From positions 1-31,372 of the forward strand of contig JAAPAO010000421.1 of assembly GCA_013115145.1 (NCBI GenBank): a stretch of 31,372 nucleotides of DNA. Reading direction: 5' to 3'. This stretch comes from Perkinsus chesapeaki. Taxonomy: Eukaryota; Perkinsozoa; Perkinsida; Perkinsidae. Both the position numbers and the translations under genes were made by a program. The notes under the pieces were generated by a model. That model was not told the DNA's origin and ran no database searches. It was given only the letters and a program-made list of their open reading frames with translations. Below are positions 18,875 through 26,986 of the stretch, piece by piece (within the stretch, counting starts at the first letter, position 1; every line of letters starts with the position of its first letter).

Positions 18875-21800
18875 ATGGAGGTTCTAGGAAGAACCGAATT
18901 TTTCGGAAATGATAATTCTGGGAGGTCATTCGCGGCTTTTCTTCACACTCGCAACGCTGTAATGAAATTTACGAATAGTCGCGGAGCGAGTAGAAGTAGT
19001 TATATGAAAACGGATCATGGGGGGCTAAGCCCCCGGGGCTTAACGTGATTATCGTTTATTAGAGCGAACTGTCTGACTATGTATAGGTCAAACAACTAGG
19101 TTATAGAAACACTTTATTAAGAATGATAGTGAGAAAATAGTTATTATACACGAATAACACTTCATTAACGATAATGAGGAGTCCACATTGAGGACTCTTA
19201 TGAATAACATGACAATTATTATTAACAAGCAAAGCTTTATCAACTGAAAAGCTCCGTTAGAAAATTATGGAACATTCGCATTCGCCCGACATAACAATGT
19301 AACTGAGCAGTGTTTCAAGTGCAAATCTTGGAGATGAGCGATTATGATATTGCATGCCGAATTGTTATATACTTAATAATATCTCGGTTATTTGGAGGGT
19401 GGTGTTATTTATTCAATTCTTTTAGTGGCATGAAGTAGATGAAGAAGGAAGCGATGTTGATGATAGTGAGTTCAGCGATGCCGAATCTGAAGGAGGTATG
19501 TTGGATACATTTGGGCGTCCGCGCTGATGGTCGATTGCGCGTGTTTAGATGAACCATCGAAAAGCGAGAATTTGGCGGTTAATGAGCCTGTGGGGGAGCA
19601 TGAGGGTTGTGAGCATTATAAGAGACGATGCAAGATACTGGCGCCTTGCTGTGGAGAATGGTTTTGGTGTAGACATTGTCATAACGAGGCAAAGTGAGTT
19701 GGGATGGGGGGGTAAAAGGGAATTGGAAGGTATAGGATAGAAACGGATAGCTTTTGAAGCTTTAAATGGAACCGTATTCCTGAAACTTGATATGGATAAA
19801 AATCTTCATGAGATGCTTTCGAATCGACCAAAATATTCACTAGATGCTCCCGAATCAACCAAAATATTCGAGATGCTTTAGGATGGATACAAACATTTCT
19901 CGAAGCTCGTCAAGGATTAGTCAGTTGAAGTGATTATGCCATCATACTGATAACGATCCTGATCCTATGATTCAGAGGACATCTGGCCCCACGGTGTGGG
20001 GCCCACATTAGTGCCCTGGTAGCCGTCGTAGTAGCTACAGCCGAGGAAGACCTGCAGAAGGAGTCGTCCGGCCACACCGACAGCACCGACGGCTCTCTAC
20101 ACGAGAATATCTACTCAGCCTCTTCTCCGCTCCTGAATTAGTTGGCGCTGACTCTGGAGCAAGAGGTTCACGATTCGTTAGCGCCACGTCGCCGGTGTGG
20201 AGTGACCACCTCCCAGTCCTGACGGCCTGCTCTGATAGAATCCAAAACAAATGGGCAAATCTTGTAGAGCTGATGAAATACTCGCCCCGCTGACTGCGTG
20301 AATCCGATACGGTCTCTACCGATGCAAGCCATCATCGTTGGGTTGGAACAACCAGTCGGCGATGGCTGCATCTTTCATTCAACTTTGATATTCGTAAGAT
20401 TACGGTCGTTGCCCGCCTTGGCTGTGTTCCTAGTTTTGACGCGGGCAGTGTCATGCTGACGGTTATCAACAAAATACCAAAACGCGAACGTGGGGGCGGC
20501 ATACTCTCTCTTGTGGGTCGAGAAAAACGTCAGGTCGGCGTTCCCGCAGCTGAGGCTGTCGGAAGTCGACTGGTTTTGCTGCAACTGTGTAGTAAATAGA
20601 CTCGTACGGCATTTCGCATTTCCCGTCGGGGCGGTAACAAGGCCGCTACGTTTTTGCTGCCTCCCTATGGTTGGGCTCTATCATAGCGGCAGTATTGATG
20701 ACAGAGTGATCCCAGTCAAGTCGCGCTATGCCCTAAAGGTCGTACTAATATCAGTTCTGGTTGATCTCATATTTGGGGTGGAAGCGGCCTTCGATAAGCT
20801 GTTTGTATCCCAGCGAGCTCATTGTTTGGGGTTCGTCCTGGATCTCGCTGAAATGACTCTTGCGTTGTCCGCACGGAAACTGCACGTTTTGAAATCGAGT
20901 CTCGCCGGAGTCTCGACTCGCAGCAGTTCGCCGAACCGAGTTCGGTGCTTGTGATGGGTCTCGAAAAACTGCATGGTCGTCTGGCGTGGGTTTCGGTGCC
21001 GTTCATGAAGCTACAGCCATTCACCACGCCATTCTACGCTTGTCTACGCGTCAATAAATCGAAGTTTCTCTGCTCAATTATTGTAGAAAAGAGTGCCATA
21101 GCTATGCACGGTATCCTTACTCTTTCGTGACCGATAGATCCGTGATTATTCCATCTTTCATTGTGTTACATATAGGCATCTTAATGGTGCTGGCGTTAGT
21201 CACCGACTTGTCTAATAGACAACTGCATGGTATGCAGTGCATGTGACGTGTGATAAACATGAGAGGTTTGTTGCTGGAAAGTTTGTGTTGAAGGCCTACG
21301 TGCACACCGTATTTTTCTGTTATTTTAGGATGGCAAATGAGCGAGATTACAAGAAAGCACACGAACTGGACAGGACTAAGATTGAGGAAATAGAATGCGA
21401 AAATTGCTTTCATCGCCAGAAGCCCGCAGCGACTTGCGAAAAATGTGGTATAGAATTTGCTAAGTATTATTGCGAGAAATGCAAGTTCTGGGATGATAAG
21501 GGACTTGAGAAAGGTGAGGTTCGGCGGGAATGGATACATTCTACTTCTGACGAAACTATTTTTGAATTTCACTGAAAAATTGGAGTAATTCATTTAAGTA
21601 TGGAAAAATGAATCGGAAAAGAATCGGAAATTCCGATTCATTTTCCATCTCCAGTGCAATTAGGTGCCTTCCATTGTGACGGTTGCGGAATATGTAGAGT
21701 AGGTGGAAGGGAGAATTACAAGCATTGTTATGGGTAAGTGGGCAAGGCAAAGCGAGTAGTTGGAATATCTTCACCGCAAACTTGCCGCCCTTCGAGCCAG

Positions 21801-22848
21801 ATCCGAATTGATCGCATCTGCCTGGAAGGAAAAATACGTTAACGTCTTCCCAGCATACCGGTTACAGTGGGCGCATAGTTCGGGTTCCTTACCAAGAAGT
21901 CGTTTTTCAAGGAGCGTTTTGACTAGCGAGCCTTCAGATTCCAAAGGCTCTGAAGTTGAGAAATATAAAGTACCCGATATGATTTGGGCACCAAAGTATG
22001 AGCAGTGCCGCGAGAGTTTTGTGGATGGATTTGCGACATGCGGTAAAACCTCCTGGCACTGCAGTGCTCGTGAAACTAACTTGGAATGCGTCTGAGAGTA
22101 ACTGATTATCTGAGGATCGATTTGGGCAGAAAAAATACTGGGAACTTGAAGAATTTTGTGGCGCGGTGACGGTGTTTCATTGGTTAGGTGTGCAGCTTGC
22201 TATCCCCCTGAGGTTTACGAGAATCATCACTGTTTGTCTGCTGAGACGATGAAGAATGTTTGCCCAGTTTGCCAAGCCAGTCTATTCGAATCAACTATAC
22301 CAGTAAGACTTGCTACTTTCGATTGCTGTTGAGGCGGCGTATCCATTGAGAGTTACGAACTCGACAAGTTGGTGGGGCAACTAGACTAATTCTAGTCCAA
22401 TAGCCGTTGTATTCAGGGTGTTGTGCTTCGATGTGGTCATGGTATACATTCAACATGCTTAAGAGAGTTACAAAGGAATGCCCCCACAATTATACAAGCT
22501 ATGCGGTGAGAGCGGTATGGATTCAGCACGCATGCGCAAGCTTATGAACTCAGATGTCCCTTGTGTAATCGTTCGACACAGGAAGATATGTCGCCGATAT
22601 GGAAAGCGATTGATGAGGAGGTCGCTCGAGTGAGGATGCCGAAGGAGTACCAGAATACCTTCGTACGGATACATTGCAATGATTGCGAGTAGGGGGCGTA
22701 GGTTCGATCCCCAGCGGCGGCATTTTTCTGCATTTTCAGATCGATAACGCCTAAAGTGCCTTTCCACATAATCGGAATGAAATGTGGCAATTGTGGCAGT
22801 TATAACACTCAAGAAGAGGACAGATTCACAGTTGAAAATAACGAATAA
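18875..22848 (+). CDS. RCHY1: CHY zinc finger / RING E3 ubiquitin ligase, RCHY1 (Pirh2)-like
   Basis: Exons: 18875-18958 (least certain), 19426-19495, 19549-19693, 21329-21513, 21664-21733, 22188-22302, 22417-22505, 22554-22688, 22740-22848. All phases agree and give 333 residues. After an acidic N-terminus comes the CHY finger ([22 protein letters not shown], then [23 protein letters not shown]). Next is the CTCHY segment ([28 protein letters not shown]). A RING-H2 finger follows ([18 protein letters not shown]), and last the zinc ribbon ([21 protein letters not shown]). This is the full domain order of RCHY1/Pirh2, which passes ubiquitin from an E2 to substrates in nucleus and cytoplasm; animal RCHY1 targets p53 but protist targets are unknown. 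All metal ligands that I can align are present. Intron 3 is 1635 nt and GC-rich in part. The last intron carries the tRNA-like element. Confidence 0.92.
19811..19880 (+). repeat. 31-bp imperfect tandem repeat inside the long RCHY1 intron
   Basis: AGATGCTTTCGAATCGACC at 19811 and AGATGCTCCCGAATCAACC at 19842 both continue CAAAATATTC. A third start (AGATGCTTTA) follows at about 19871. Confidence 0.75.
19985..21030. other. GC-rich island inside the 1.6-kb RCHY1 intron
   Basis: The island begins near a strong hairpin (GGCCCCAC-ggt-GTGGGGCC, 19985-20003) and is clearly richer in G+C than the intron ends. Both strands have open stretches. Plus 20490-20954 is open for 154 codons without a recognised motif. 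The minus strand has frames at 20035-20250, 20168-20371, 20375-20584 and 20767-21027, one with a local peptide [11 protein letters not shown] flanked by a GTAGAG donor-like site. A nested minus-strand gene or an inserted, decayed mobile element fits best. No terminal repeats or target-site duplication were found by eye. Confidence 0.35.
21600..21649. repeat. Long palindrome in an RCHY1 intron
   Basis: The outer arm ATGGAAAAATGAATCGG pairs with TTCCGATTCATTTTCCAT with one bulged A. Inside it, GAATCGGAA-a-TTCCGATTC forms a second, perfect 9-bp hairpin. Two nested foldbacks thus share the right arm. It lies wholly in the 150-nt intron 21514-21663. Confidence 0.85.
22689..22739 (+). repeat. 51-nt RCHY1 intron carrying a tRNA 3'-end-like element (sense)
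   Basis: The intron is GT...AG, phase 2. It contains GTTCGATCC (22702-22710), which fits the polymerase III B-box consensus GWTCRANNC. It is followed by exactly 12 nt ending GGCGGCA and then TTTTT. That is the spacing between the T-arm and the terminator of a tRNA gene. No A-box or tRNA 5' half is present. Confidence 0.8.
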
Positions 22849-23113
22849 AATTCCATACGATTACTGGCCAATTTCTCCACGTTTCTTCTTATTAAGTTGT
22901 TGAGGTGTTGCGGGCCGGCCGATCCTCCCTGGAAGAGCGACTGCGGACAAAGTTTCCGGGACTCCTCGTCCGTGGATGGCCCGGGATTGTAGGAGGCTCC
23001 ATCGACAGATGGGCCGTAGGTGTCCCACGCCCTTGCTACGTTCGCTGGTGCTTGCGCGGTGCAATGCCGGCGGGGGGATGTGTATAGCTTTTAGCAGTCT
23101 TGCTGAATACTCA
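22849..23113. other. Short intergenic region between RCHY1 and the next gene
   Basis: About 265 bp with a GC-rich centre open in two plus frames (22905-23087) but no motif. It ends with TTTTAGCAG at about 23095, a likely 3' splice or trans-splice acceptor for the following gene. Confidence 0.35.
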
Positions 23114-23866
23114 ATGTCATTTAAAAAGGAAACCTCACGGGCAGCTAACGAAGCGGTGGAGGCGTTGAATAATTACAGAAGGCTCATACAAGAGGATTGT
23201 GCCAGTAAGGACTTCATACCGCTCTTTCCTCTCATCGTCAGCTTTTGTAGACCTTCATAGGGACAAGGTGGAATTGAAGCGGTCAAAGAAGGAGCACTAT
23301 GATTTATTGAAGGTGTCGGTGATCAGACAAAAAGCTATCGAACGAGCGAAGAAACCGGTAAGGAAGCTCGAGAAGTATCGGGAAAAACACAAGTAGCGGA
23401 GAGAGTCCTACAGGAACAGCAGGCGTTGCCAGAGGGAATGCATACGATGTGTTTTCTTTTACTTTTACAGCCTTATAACGATATAGAGCTGGATGGGCTC
23501 CTTGGTATCGTAGTTGAAAAGCCGTAGAATTTGGCAAAGCAATTTTAAGCGCATCGAATTCAGGCATGTTTCATAGAGGCTGAGAATGCGTGGAGAAAGG
23601 TGTCGTTTTCTTCAGAAAAATAGGCCACCGTGGACGTACGCAGACGCACCAGGTTACCGAATCGGCACGGATCCACAAGTGAGCCGTTTCAGAGAGAGGT
23701 GGGTGAATCTTATCGGGTGTCTCAGGTGAACTCTGAGCCGTCCAAGGACTATATCAAGAATCCTGACAGAATGGGCATTTACTCTACGAAGGGGGTGCCT
23801 CCGCCACATGAGCGCCGACGATCGATGCCGCTGATAAAAGGTGACGATTCTTCCGACAAACTATAG
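23114..23866 (+). CDS. Predicted spliced protein, unknown, basic coiled N-terminus
   Basis: Predicted exons are 23114-23204, 23242-23357, 23616-23678 and 23726-23866. Phases agree (1, 0, 0) and the introns are 37, 258 and 47 nt. The product has about 136 residues. The N-terminal half is helical and highly charged (SFKKETSRAANEAVEALNN, RSKKEHYDLLKV, RQKAIERAKKP). The C-terminal half is Pro/Arg-rich (NRPPWTYADAPGYRIGT, KNPDRMGIYSTKGVPPPHE) and ends DDSSDKL. Another small exon may lie in the second intron: PYNDIELDGLL follows a strong CTTTTACTTTTACAG at 23470-23484. No family is recognised. The ATG follows an acceptor-like TTTTAGCAG by about 20 nt, which fits trans-splicing or a short leader. 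Confidence 0.55.
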
Positions 23867-24094
23867 CGTACCGAACTGAGGCTGCTGAGAGATTTCCTGC
23901 GTCTGGCGATTACGAACATAGCAGTCGTTCCAGAAATATTAATTTTCATATTTCTGCTTGAAAAATGAAACGTCCATTTTGAGAAGTCTTTCCGGTGAAG
24001 TTAGGAATGATGTGATTTTCTGTGCTCTTGTGCTATGTGAGTGCACTGCGCAGTCTCTGACGGATGAACACTTCCATGCTGCTCCCACTTGTTA

Positions 24095-25251
24095 GAATTC
24101 TCTTATACGGCAAAGGGGAATGAGGGAGGGTATTTCGACCCTAAGATAGGCAGACTGAGCGACCTGTTTGATACGGCCTCCAGCAAAAAGGAAAAACAAA
24201 CGAAAACTGAAAGTGAGGGCTTCAACGGTCGGATTGGTTGAGCACTATTTGTGGAAGGTCTATCACGGCCACCGTGGAGCTCGCAGCCCTTCACACTGGA
24301 CTACTTTGATAAAGAGATGGCAAAAGAATCATTGCGTGAGAAAATGCCGGCACCGGGGATCGAACTCGCGTGCACTGTGCAGGGTCACGGGATGAGCTGA
24401 AGGGTATGCGATTCGCCCAGCTGGCCATCTCGCCTGATCGAACTCATGACTACTCTATGCCCGACTTCATCGCTGGGGATGGCGAGACTAAGTCATTCTG
24501 GAGACGACCGGATAGGAAAAGTAAGCATATCTTGCGTTGTGGCGCTGTCCAATAATCGTGATAATTTCGAGTCCAAGTTTTAGAAGACGTTTTTCAATGT
24601 TCGACGGAGTTGCAGTTTTCTGTGTATCAAATGAAGGAAGAAGATCGTTGTGTCAGCTCGCATCATACAAAGTTCCAAAGTGGCTTTGCTTGGAACACCA
24701 AGGGAGCGCTATATACACTATTGGAAAGCGTGATGGCTTTCTTCAACCGAATCATCTGATTCGCTCACGGATTCGCCACAATTATGGACCGATTAGTCAG
24801 AAATTACCAAAAGAAACCGGAATATCCCTCAACTTGCCGCGCCACTTACACGAGAACAGATACCGTCTAACACTGGCATACAATTGTGATACATGTCTTA
24901 TAAAGGACCCGTTTAATAGACTGAAGCTGCAGTGTTGAATGAAGATGGTGGCTCATCAGGTGATCACGGTAACGAGTGCTTGAGGAGGGTGCAGTACTGG
25001 CAAAGGCATCATTTAAGAAGTGGAATAGCATACTGGAAGAAGGTTGATAGAGAATATAACAAACGACTAAAGGAGAGGTCTGTGGTCGCGAGTTCGATCC
25101 CGGCACCGGACGCCTTTTCAGAAAACAATTGGTTGAGCAGTTGCGAAAAGCTGCTTATGCGCAAAGTGGCCGCGAAGTGGGGAGCGACTCGTGTGAAGAG
25201 TCTCCAGAAAACTGCCCCGTGGATCTTACTGGCTCAAGCTCGGCAAGGTGA
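24095..25251 (+). CDS. Predicted multi-exon protein, unknown, 5' end unresolved
   Basis: Firm exons: about 24287-24335, 24383-24520, 24584-24729, 24797-24875, 24933-25077 and 25122-25251. Phases are consistent and introns are 44-67 nt. Readable segments are DYFDKEMAKESL, RDELKGMRFAQLAISPDRTH, MPDFIAGDGETKSFWRRP, KKDVFQCSTELQFSVYQMKE and KRLKERKQLVEQLRKAAYAQ, with an acidic C-terminus. Upstream, an exon from about 24095 (GGYFDPKIGRLSDLFDTASS) or a competing frame at 24168-24273 (LVEHYLWK) precedes it; the junction is not settled. The fifth of these introns (24876-24932) needs a GC donor. Two introns carry the tRNA-like element, one in each orientation. No known domain was recognised; the last exons suggest a helical, nucleic-acid- or protein-binding tail. 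Confidence 0.55.
24336..24382 (-). repeat. 47-nt intron carrying the tRNA 3'-end-like element (antisense)
   Basis: The host intron is on the plus strand (GTGAGA...GTGCAG, phase 1). On the minus strand it reads CGCGAGTTCGATCCC. After GTTCGATCC come exactly 12 nt ending GCCGGCA and then TTTT. The first 15 nt are identical to the copy at 25087-25101 in the same gene, which lies in the opposite orientation. Confidence 0.8.
25078..25121 (+). repeat. 44-nt intron carrying the tRNA 3'-end-like element (sense)
   Basis: GTCTGTGG...TTTTCAG, phase 2. It contains CGCGAGTTCGATCCC (25087-25101), then 14 nt counted from the end of the GTTCGATCC core, then TTTT. The T-run doubles as the polypyrimidine tract of the 3' splice site. 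Confidence 0.8.
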
Positions 25252-25365
25252 GAGGTGGCGGGCTTTGGTTAGGACGCATTGGCTACAGCCCGACGCAATG
25301 AAATGAAATAATTCGTATTTTATCGATTTCTCGCTCAATATTAATACCAACTTGGAATATTAAAC

Positions 25366-25596
25366 ATGGGTAGTATAATGAGAATCGAGAACATAACACC
25401 AAATCGATCAACCGTTTCATGCCTATCTATTGATATCTTGGCGCGCGAAAATAGGAATTACTCTATTTTATTGCGTCGGGCTGTAGATTCTGGCGCCGTC
25501 GCACATCTGTGGGAGGATTTCTGTACATTATGTGCAGAGCGAGCTGTGGGCAGAAAATTATTGATTGATCGGAAATTGACTGACTTGGATATTTGA
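25366..25596 (+). CDS. ORF of 76 codons overlapping the next start, possible upstream ORF
   Basis: An ATG-initiated frame (MGSIMRIENITPNRSTVSCL) ends ...KLTDLDI with a TGA whose last base is the A of the next gene's ATG (TGATG, 25594-25598). Composition is protein-like but no family is recognised. It may be an independent small protein, an upstream ORF in a long leader that regulates the next gene, or chance. A real TGATG overlap would be unusual in a nuclear genome. Confidence 0.3.
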   Translation: MGSIMRIENITPNRSTVSCLSIDILARENRNYSILLRRAVDSGAVAHLWEDFCTLCAERAVGRKLLIDRKLTDLDI

Positions 25597-26071
25597 TGGG
25601 CTCGTCAGAATGGATCATGTCGTGGCGCGCGTGAATTCTGCAATAGATTTACTTCCTTCCTAGATCGATAACGCTACGAATAGCCTTGCGAGAGGAGAAT
25701 GATATTTGGAAGACATACACGGTCGTTTGTGATGAAGATGGTACAGTTGGTGGTATTATAGACGAGTTGGTCGAAAGGTTAGGCATGCCGGCTGAGAAGG
25801 TAACGACCTCGGTTCGTTCCTCACCTATCGCATTTTTCATAGCCGAGTATTCTAACTTCACCATCACAGCGAAGGGTGTTGATGGCGGCTGGTGACCGGA
25901 GGCAATGGGGGGGAGGTGACCTCTGCCGAGATTTAGTCAGGTAATTTGTTGGTGTCTTGACTCTGTCATTGATGCTTCTCTTTTAGTTCCGTGAAGGAAG
26001 GTGATAATCTTTACCTTATAGAGAAGCTTACAGCTCCTTACCAGCTACCATATCTTATACATGTTAAGTGA
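25596..26071 (+). CDS. Small four-exon protein, possible ubiquitin-like (beta-grasp) fold
   Basis: Exons: 25596-25630, 25664-25799, 25843-25940, 25987-26071. The introns are 33, 43 and 46 nt, all GT-AG and phase-consistent, and give 117 residues. The order of elements looks like a ubiquitin-type fold. A strand (SITLRIALRE) is followed by a turn and strand (WKTYTVVCDEDGTVG) and a helix (GIIDELVERLGMPAEK). Short strands follow with a polar loop (RRVLMAAGDRRQWGGG), then VKEGDNLYLIEKL, where ubiquitin-like domains usually have a G-D/S-x-L/I-x-hydrophobic strand. No C-terminal Gly-Gly is present, so it is not a conjugating modifier as read. It might be a UBL or UBX-like adaptor. This is fold inference only, with no family match. 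Its second intron holds the most diverged tRNA-like element. Confidence 0.6.
25800..25842 (+). repeat. 43-nt intron with a diverged tRNA 3'-end-like element (sense)
   Basis: GTAACG...CATAG, phase 0. It contains GGTTCGTTCC (25811-25820; core GTTCGTTCC) in the place of GGTTCGATCC, then exactly 12 nt ending TCGCA and TTTTT. It matches the RCHY1 intron copy at about two thirds of positions, including the shared GCATTTTT. Confidence 0.6.
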
Positions 26072-26276
26072 TCCTACTCACTTCCTGTTCTTGTTCTATA
26101 TTATTGTTGTGTTAGGGACGAAAGCTCGGTCACAGAGTCTATGTGTGTATATTTCCTAGGTATATCGATGATGTGTTGTTTTATATGGTGGACGATCTGT
26201 TGAGACCCGATTCGGGTCACCCGAATCACCTTAACTAGTTCCCCATAGGGGTATGCGAGATGACGCTGTGTAGCAG

Positions 26277-26670
26277 ATGGCCTTGGACGTCTTAACGTTT
26301 AACAAAATGATCATCCTTAGCAGAGGGATGTACTTTGAAGTCCCTCAAATAGTTTTACAGTACAATACCCGTGTACCCTTCCGCCTAAGGAGTCACTTGT
26401 TGCCAGCTGCTTAGATCCAGTTTAGAGTACACCGTGACAGGATGCGTTTATCGCAGACACGTGTGGATTATTTGTTGGGCGTTCTCTCTCGGTTGTTGAG
26501 CTAAACGACGAAGAGGGTTTTCGTGTGAACAGTGTGAACAACTTCAGCGCCAACCGGTGGTCCGAAATGTCCTTTCTCGTATAGATGGTGATGTACTAGA
26601 TATTACCTAGAACATGATGGTGAACGCCTGTGGGGGATACAGTTATGAAAATCTAAAGGGACCCATCTAG
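26277..26670 (+). CDS. Predicted spliced protein, unknown
   Basis: Predicted exons are 26277-26372, 26415-26491, 26548-26578 and 26611-26670, joined in phase with introns of 42, 56 and 32 nt. The ATG follows GTAGCAG directly, so it could be an internal exon or the site of a spliced leader. Readable segments are MALDVLTFNKMIILSRGMYF, VHRDRMRLSQTRVDYLLGVL and MMVNACGGYSYENLKGPI. The DVLTFNKMI... and MMVNACGG... pieces faintly recall helical pentatricopeptide-type repeats, but the match is too weak to claim. An upstream exon may exist: a frame with YIDDVLFYM lies at about 26120-26190. The 3' end may extend into the 26814 repeat. Confidence 0.38.
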
Positions 26671-26813
26671 CCTCACGGAGATATCTTCATTGGCAGCCAA
26701 ATGCGTGCGTAGAGGTCGTGTATCAGAAGAATCCGGCTAATATTGATATTAAAGAGAAATCTTCAGAATTTGAGGATTGGTGTAAATTAGATTGTAGTAT
26801 ATTAGTTACAGTA
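26671..26813 (+). other. Exon-like open stretch
   Basis: One plus frame is open from about 26690 (WQPNACVEVVYQKNPANIDI) through the following 75-bp duplication to a stop at 26964. A GTAGAG donor and a TCTTCAG acceptor inside it also allow a 58-nt intron. It may be the 3' part of the preceding gene. Confidence 0.3.
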
Positions 26814-26963
26814 TGGATTAGGAGAAGATCAAATCCGATCCTTTTGAGAGCACTTGATGTCCAACCCCCTCAGTACCCTACCCCTGCCTGGATTAGGAGA
26901 AGATCAAATCCGATCCTTTTGAGAGCACTTGATGTCCAACCCCTTCAGTACCCTACCCCTGCC
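26814..26963 (+). repeat. 75-bp tandem duplication, 74/75 identical, in frame
   Basis: Two adjacent copies start TGGATTAGGAGAAGATC at 26814 and 26889 and differ by a single C/T. The unit is 25 codons long and stays open in one frame, repeating a peptide that begins WIRRRSNPILLRALDV and ends PTPA, followed by a stop at 26964. The near-identity points to a very recent duplication or an assembly artefact. Confidence 0.92.
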
Positions 26964-26986
26964 TAGTTGTATTCAACTTTATTACG

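Noticed and set aside
22506-22526. A 21-nt intron in RCHY1
   Set aside because: A 48-nt intron ending at 22553 gives the conserved R-C-P-L-C of the RING directly, so the ultra-short intron is not needed.
22689-22739. A complete tRNA gene at the B-box-like sites
   Set aside because: There is no A-box, D-arm or anticodon arm within the required distance, and the segments are bounded by coding exons. Only the 3'-end geometry is present.
26140-26200. YIDDVLF, resembling the reverse transcriptase active site
   Set aside because: No other reverse transcriptase motif lies nearby, the frame is short, and the segment fits better as an exon or chance frame of the spliced gene downstream.
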